Below, piece by piece: positions 63,433 through 64,000 of a stretch of DNA of 64,000 nt; the first letter of the stretch is position 1, and each line of letters begins with the position of its first letter. Origin of the DNA: JANXMY01 sp964251675 (lineage in GTDB: Bacteria; Armatimonadota; Armatimonadia; Armatimonadales; Capsulimonadaceae); contig CAXUKS010000022.1 in NCBI GenBank assembly GCA_964251675.1, positions 1 through 64,000 of the forward strand, in the 5' to 3' direction. Below the pieces are notes generated by a model. It saw nothing but the letters and a program-made list of their open reading frames with translations. It was not told where the DNA came from and did no database searches. The position numbers were made by a program, and so were the translations under genes.

Positions 63433-64000
63433 TTAGTGATACTGGTCCAGATAGGTCTCAGCTCTATCTTTGAAGTTTTGGTCCCTCGCCTCCACGATTT
63501 CCATGTTGGATACTTTGGTCCACTCGGCTTGCGCCTTCATGATGTTTCCCATGTTGTAGTAGGCCATGCCTAGGTTGAGACGCGCATTGGCGTTGTTAGG
63601 ATTTATCTTGAGCGACTTTTGATGCTCTGCGATGGCTTCTAAATACTGCTTTTTTTGAGCGTAGGCCACTCCCAGATTATCATGAGCGCCGCTGTCATTA
63701 GGCTCAGCTTGAATTGCTTTTTTATATTCTTCTATTGCAGCGTCTACCTGACCTCTTCCTCGCAAGATTGAGCCGAGGTTGTTGTAGGCATCTGAACTTT
63801 TGGGGGCAAGACGAATGGCCTCCCTAAATTGTGCGATTGCAGCATCAATTTTCCCTTGAGAGGCAAGCGCGTTTCCCAGATCGTTGTGGACTCCAACCTC
63901 CTCTGGCTTTGAGCGCAGGATTTCTTGGTACTGAGCAATGGCTTCTGGCAGGCGGCCTGCATCATGGAAAGCGTTTCCGAGGCTTTGACGAGCCACAGCG
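63433..64000 (-). CDS. TPR protein (5' end beyond window)
   Basis: At least 188 aa of tandem TPR units (IAQYQEILRSKPEEVGVHND, LGNALASQGKIDAAIAQF, LGSILRGRGQVDAAIEEYKK, LGVAYAQKKQYLEAIAEHQK, LGMAYYNMGNIMKAQAEW), five or more. The C-terminus is present; the frame is open to the window edge, so the N-terminus is not seen. Protein-binding role; partner unknown. Confidence 0.82.
   Translation of the reverse strand, partial: AVARQSLGNAFHDAGRLPEAIAQYQEILRSKPEEVGVHNDLGNALASQGKIDAAIAQFREAIRLAPKSSDAYNNLGSILRGRGQVDAAIEEYKKAIQAEPNDSGAHDNLGVAYAQKKQYLEAIAEHQKSLKINPNNANARLNLGMAYYNMGNIMKAQAEWTKVSNMEIVEARDQNFKDRAETYLDQYH

Noticed and set aside
1..64000. tRNA, rRNA or riboswitch genes
   Set aside because: No cloverleaf with conserved TTCGA arm, rRNA segment or known riboswitch core was recognised by reading; a covariance-model scan would be needed to exclude them.

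Overview
The window is a gene-dense, GC-rich bacterial chromosome segment (roughly 60% G+C by eye) carrying housekeeping metabolism, envelope genes and many small palindromic repeats. No rRNA, tRNA, CRISPR or prophage block is visible. Lineage cannot be fixed from sequence alone. The Tubulin_2/vWA locus, the DUF1015 and DhnA-type aldolase genes, the mixture of leaderless and Shine-Dalgarno genes, and the intergenic palindromes would suit Armatimonadota or another deep-branching group such as Deinococcota or Chloroflexota. This placement is weak. Three runs of 10 N (13038, 17271, 32913) are assembly gaps, and all lie in genes.

Layout. 1-7.4 kb: ABC ATPase, MOSC protein, DUF3841 protein, a degenerate TrpF paralogue, an HNH nuclease-RNA ligase fusion, a WD40-like membrane protein and a canonical TrpF. 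7.5-10.4 kb: a trpB-trpA-deoC operon behind a clear sigma70-type promoter. 10.7-12.2 kb: an IS200/IS605 element with intact TnpB but a decayed TnpA. 12.2-14.4 kb: NudC-like Nudix, PRC-barrel, CBS and small stress-type genes. 14.6-24.8 kb: the most unusual locus, encoding a membrane-anchored pseudokinase, a vWA-TM-FHA-like protein, an Ig-like multi-TM protein, two paralogous TM/coiled-coil proteins (one with an in-frame amber codon) and a 1109-residue tubulin-like protein ending in a SHOCT domain. A RAYT transposase sits inside it.

25-31.2 kb: secreted quinoprotein-like propeller, GT2, SAM methyltransferase and an acyl-CoA dehydrogenase-PIG-L fusion whose linker is a palindromic repeat. 31.4-37.3 kb: dxs, TPR, Fic and several hypotheticals, one broken. 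37.4-45 kb: a sugar-type ABC permease with a large repeat-containing insertion, a Panacea-type toxin-antitoxin pair, a K+ channel, a GH65-like lipoprotein, a Gfo/Idh/MocA oxidoreductase and metF. 45.5-54.2 kb: gmhA, glcE/glcF, mog, and an ABC-2 transporter operon with a large secreted partner. 54.2-64 kb: yebC, a second RAYT with its REP palindromes, an ExeA-like ATPase with a possible RHH partner, DUF1015, class I aldolase, a frameshifted LCP gene, GT4, a HigA remnant and a TPR gene cut by the window end.

Two themes cross the window. First, at least ten genes have a TANNNT-like -10 box ending 5-8 nt before the start codon, the signature of leaderless mRNAs; others have ordinary Shine-Dalgarno leaders. 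Second, several families of palindromic REP/MITE-like repeats fill the intergenic spaces, two of them next to RAYT genes. In places these repeats have entered coding sequence, supplying a domain linker or a C-terminus with its stop codon.
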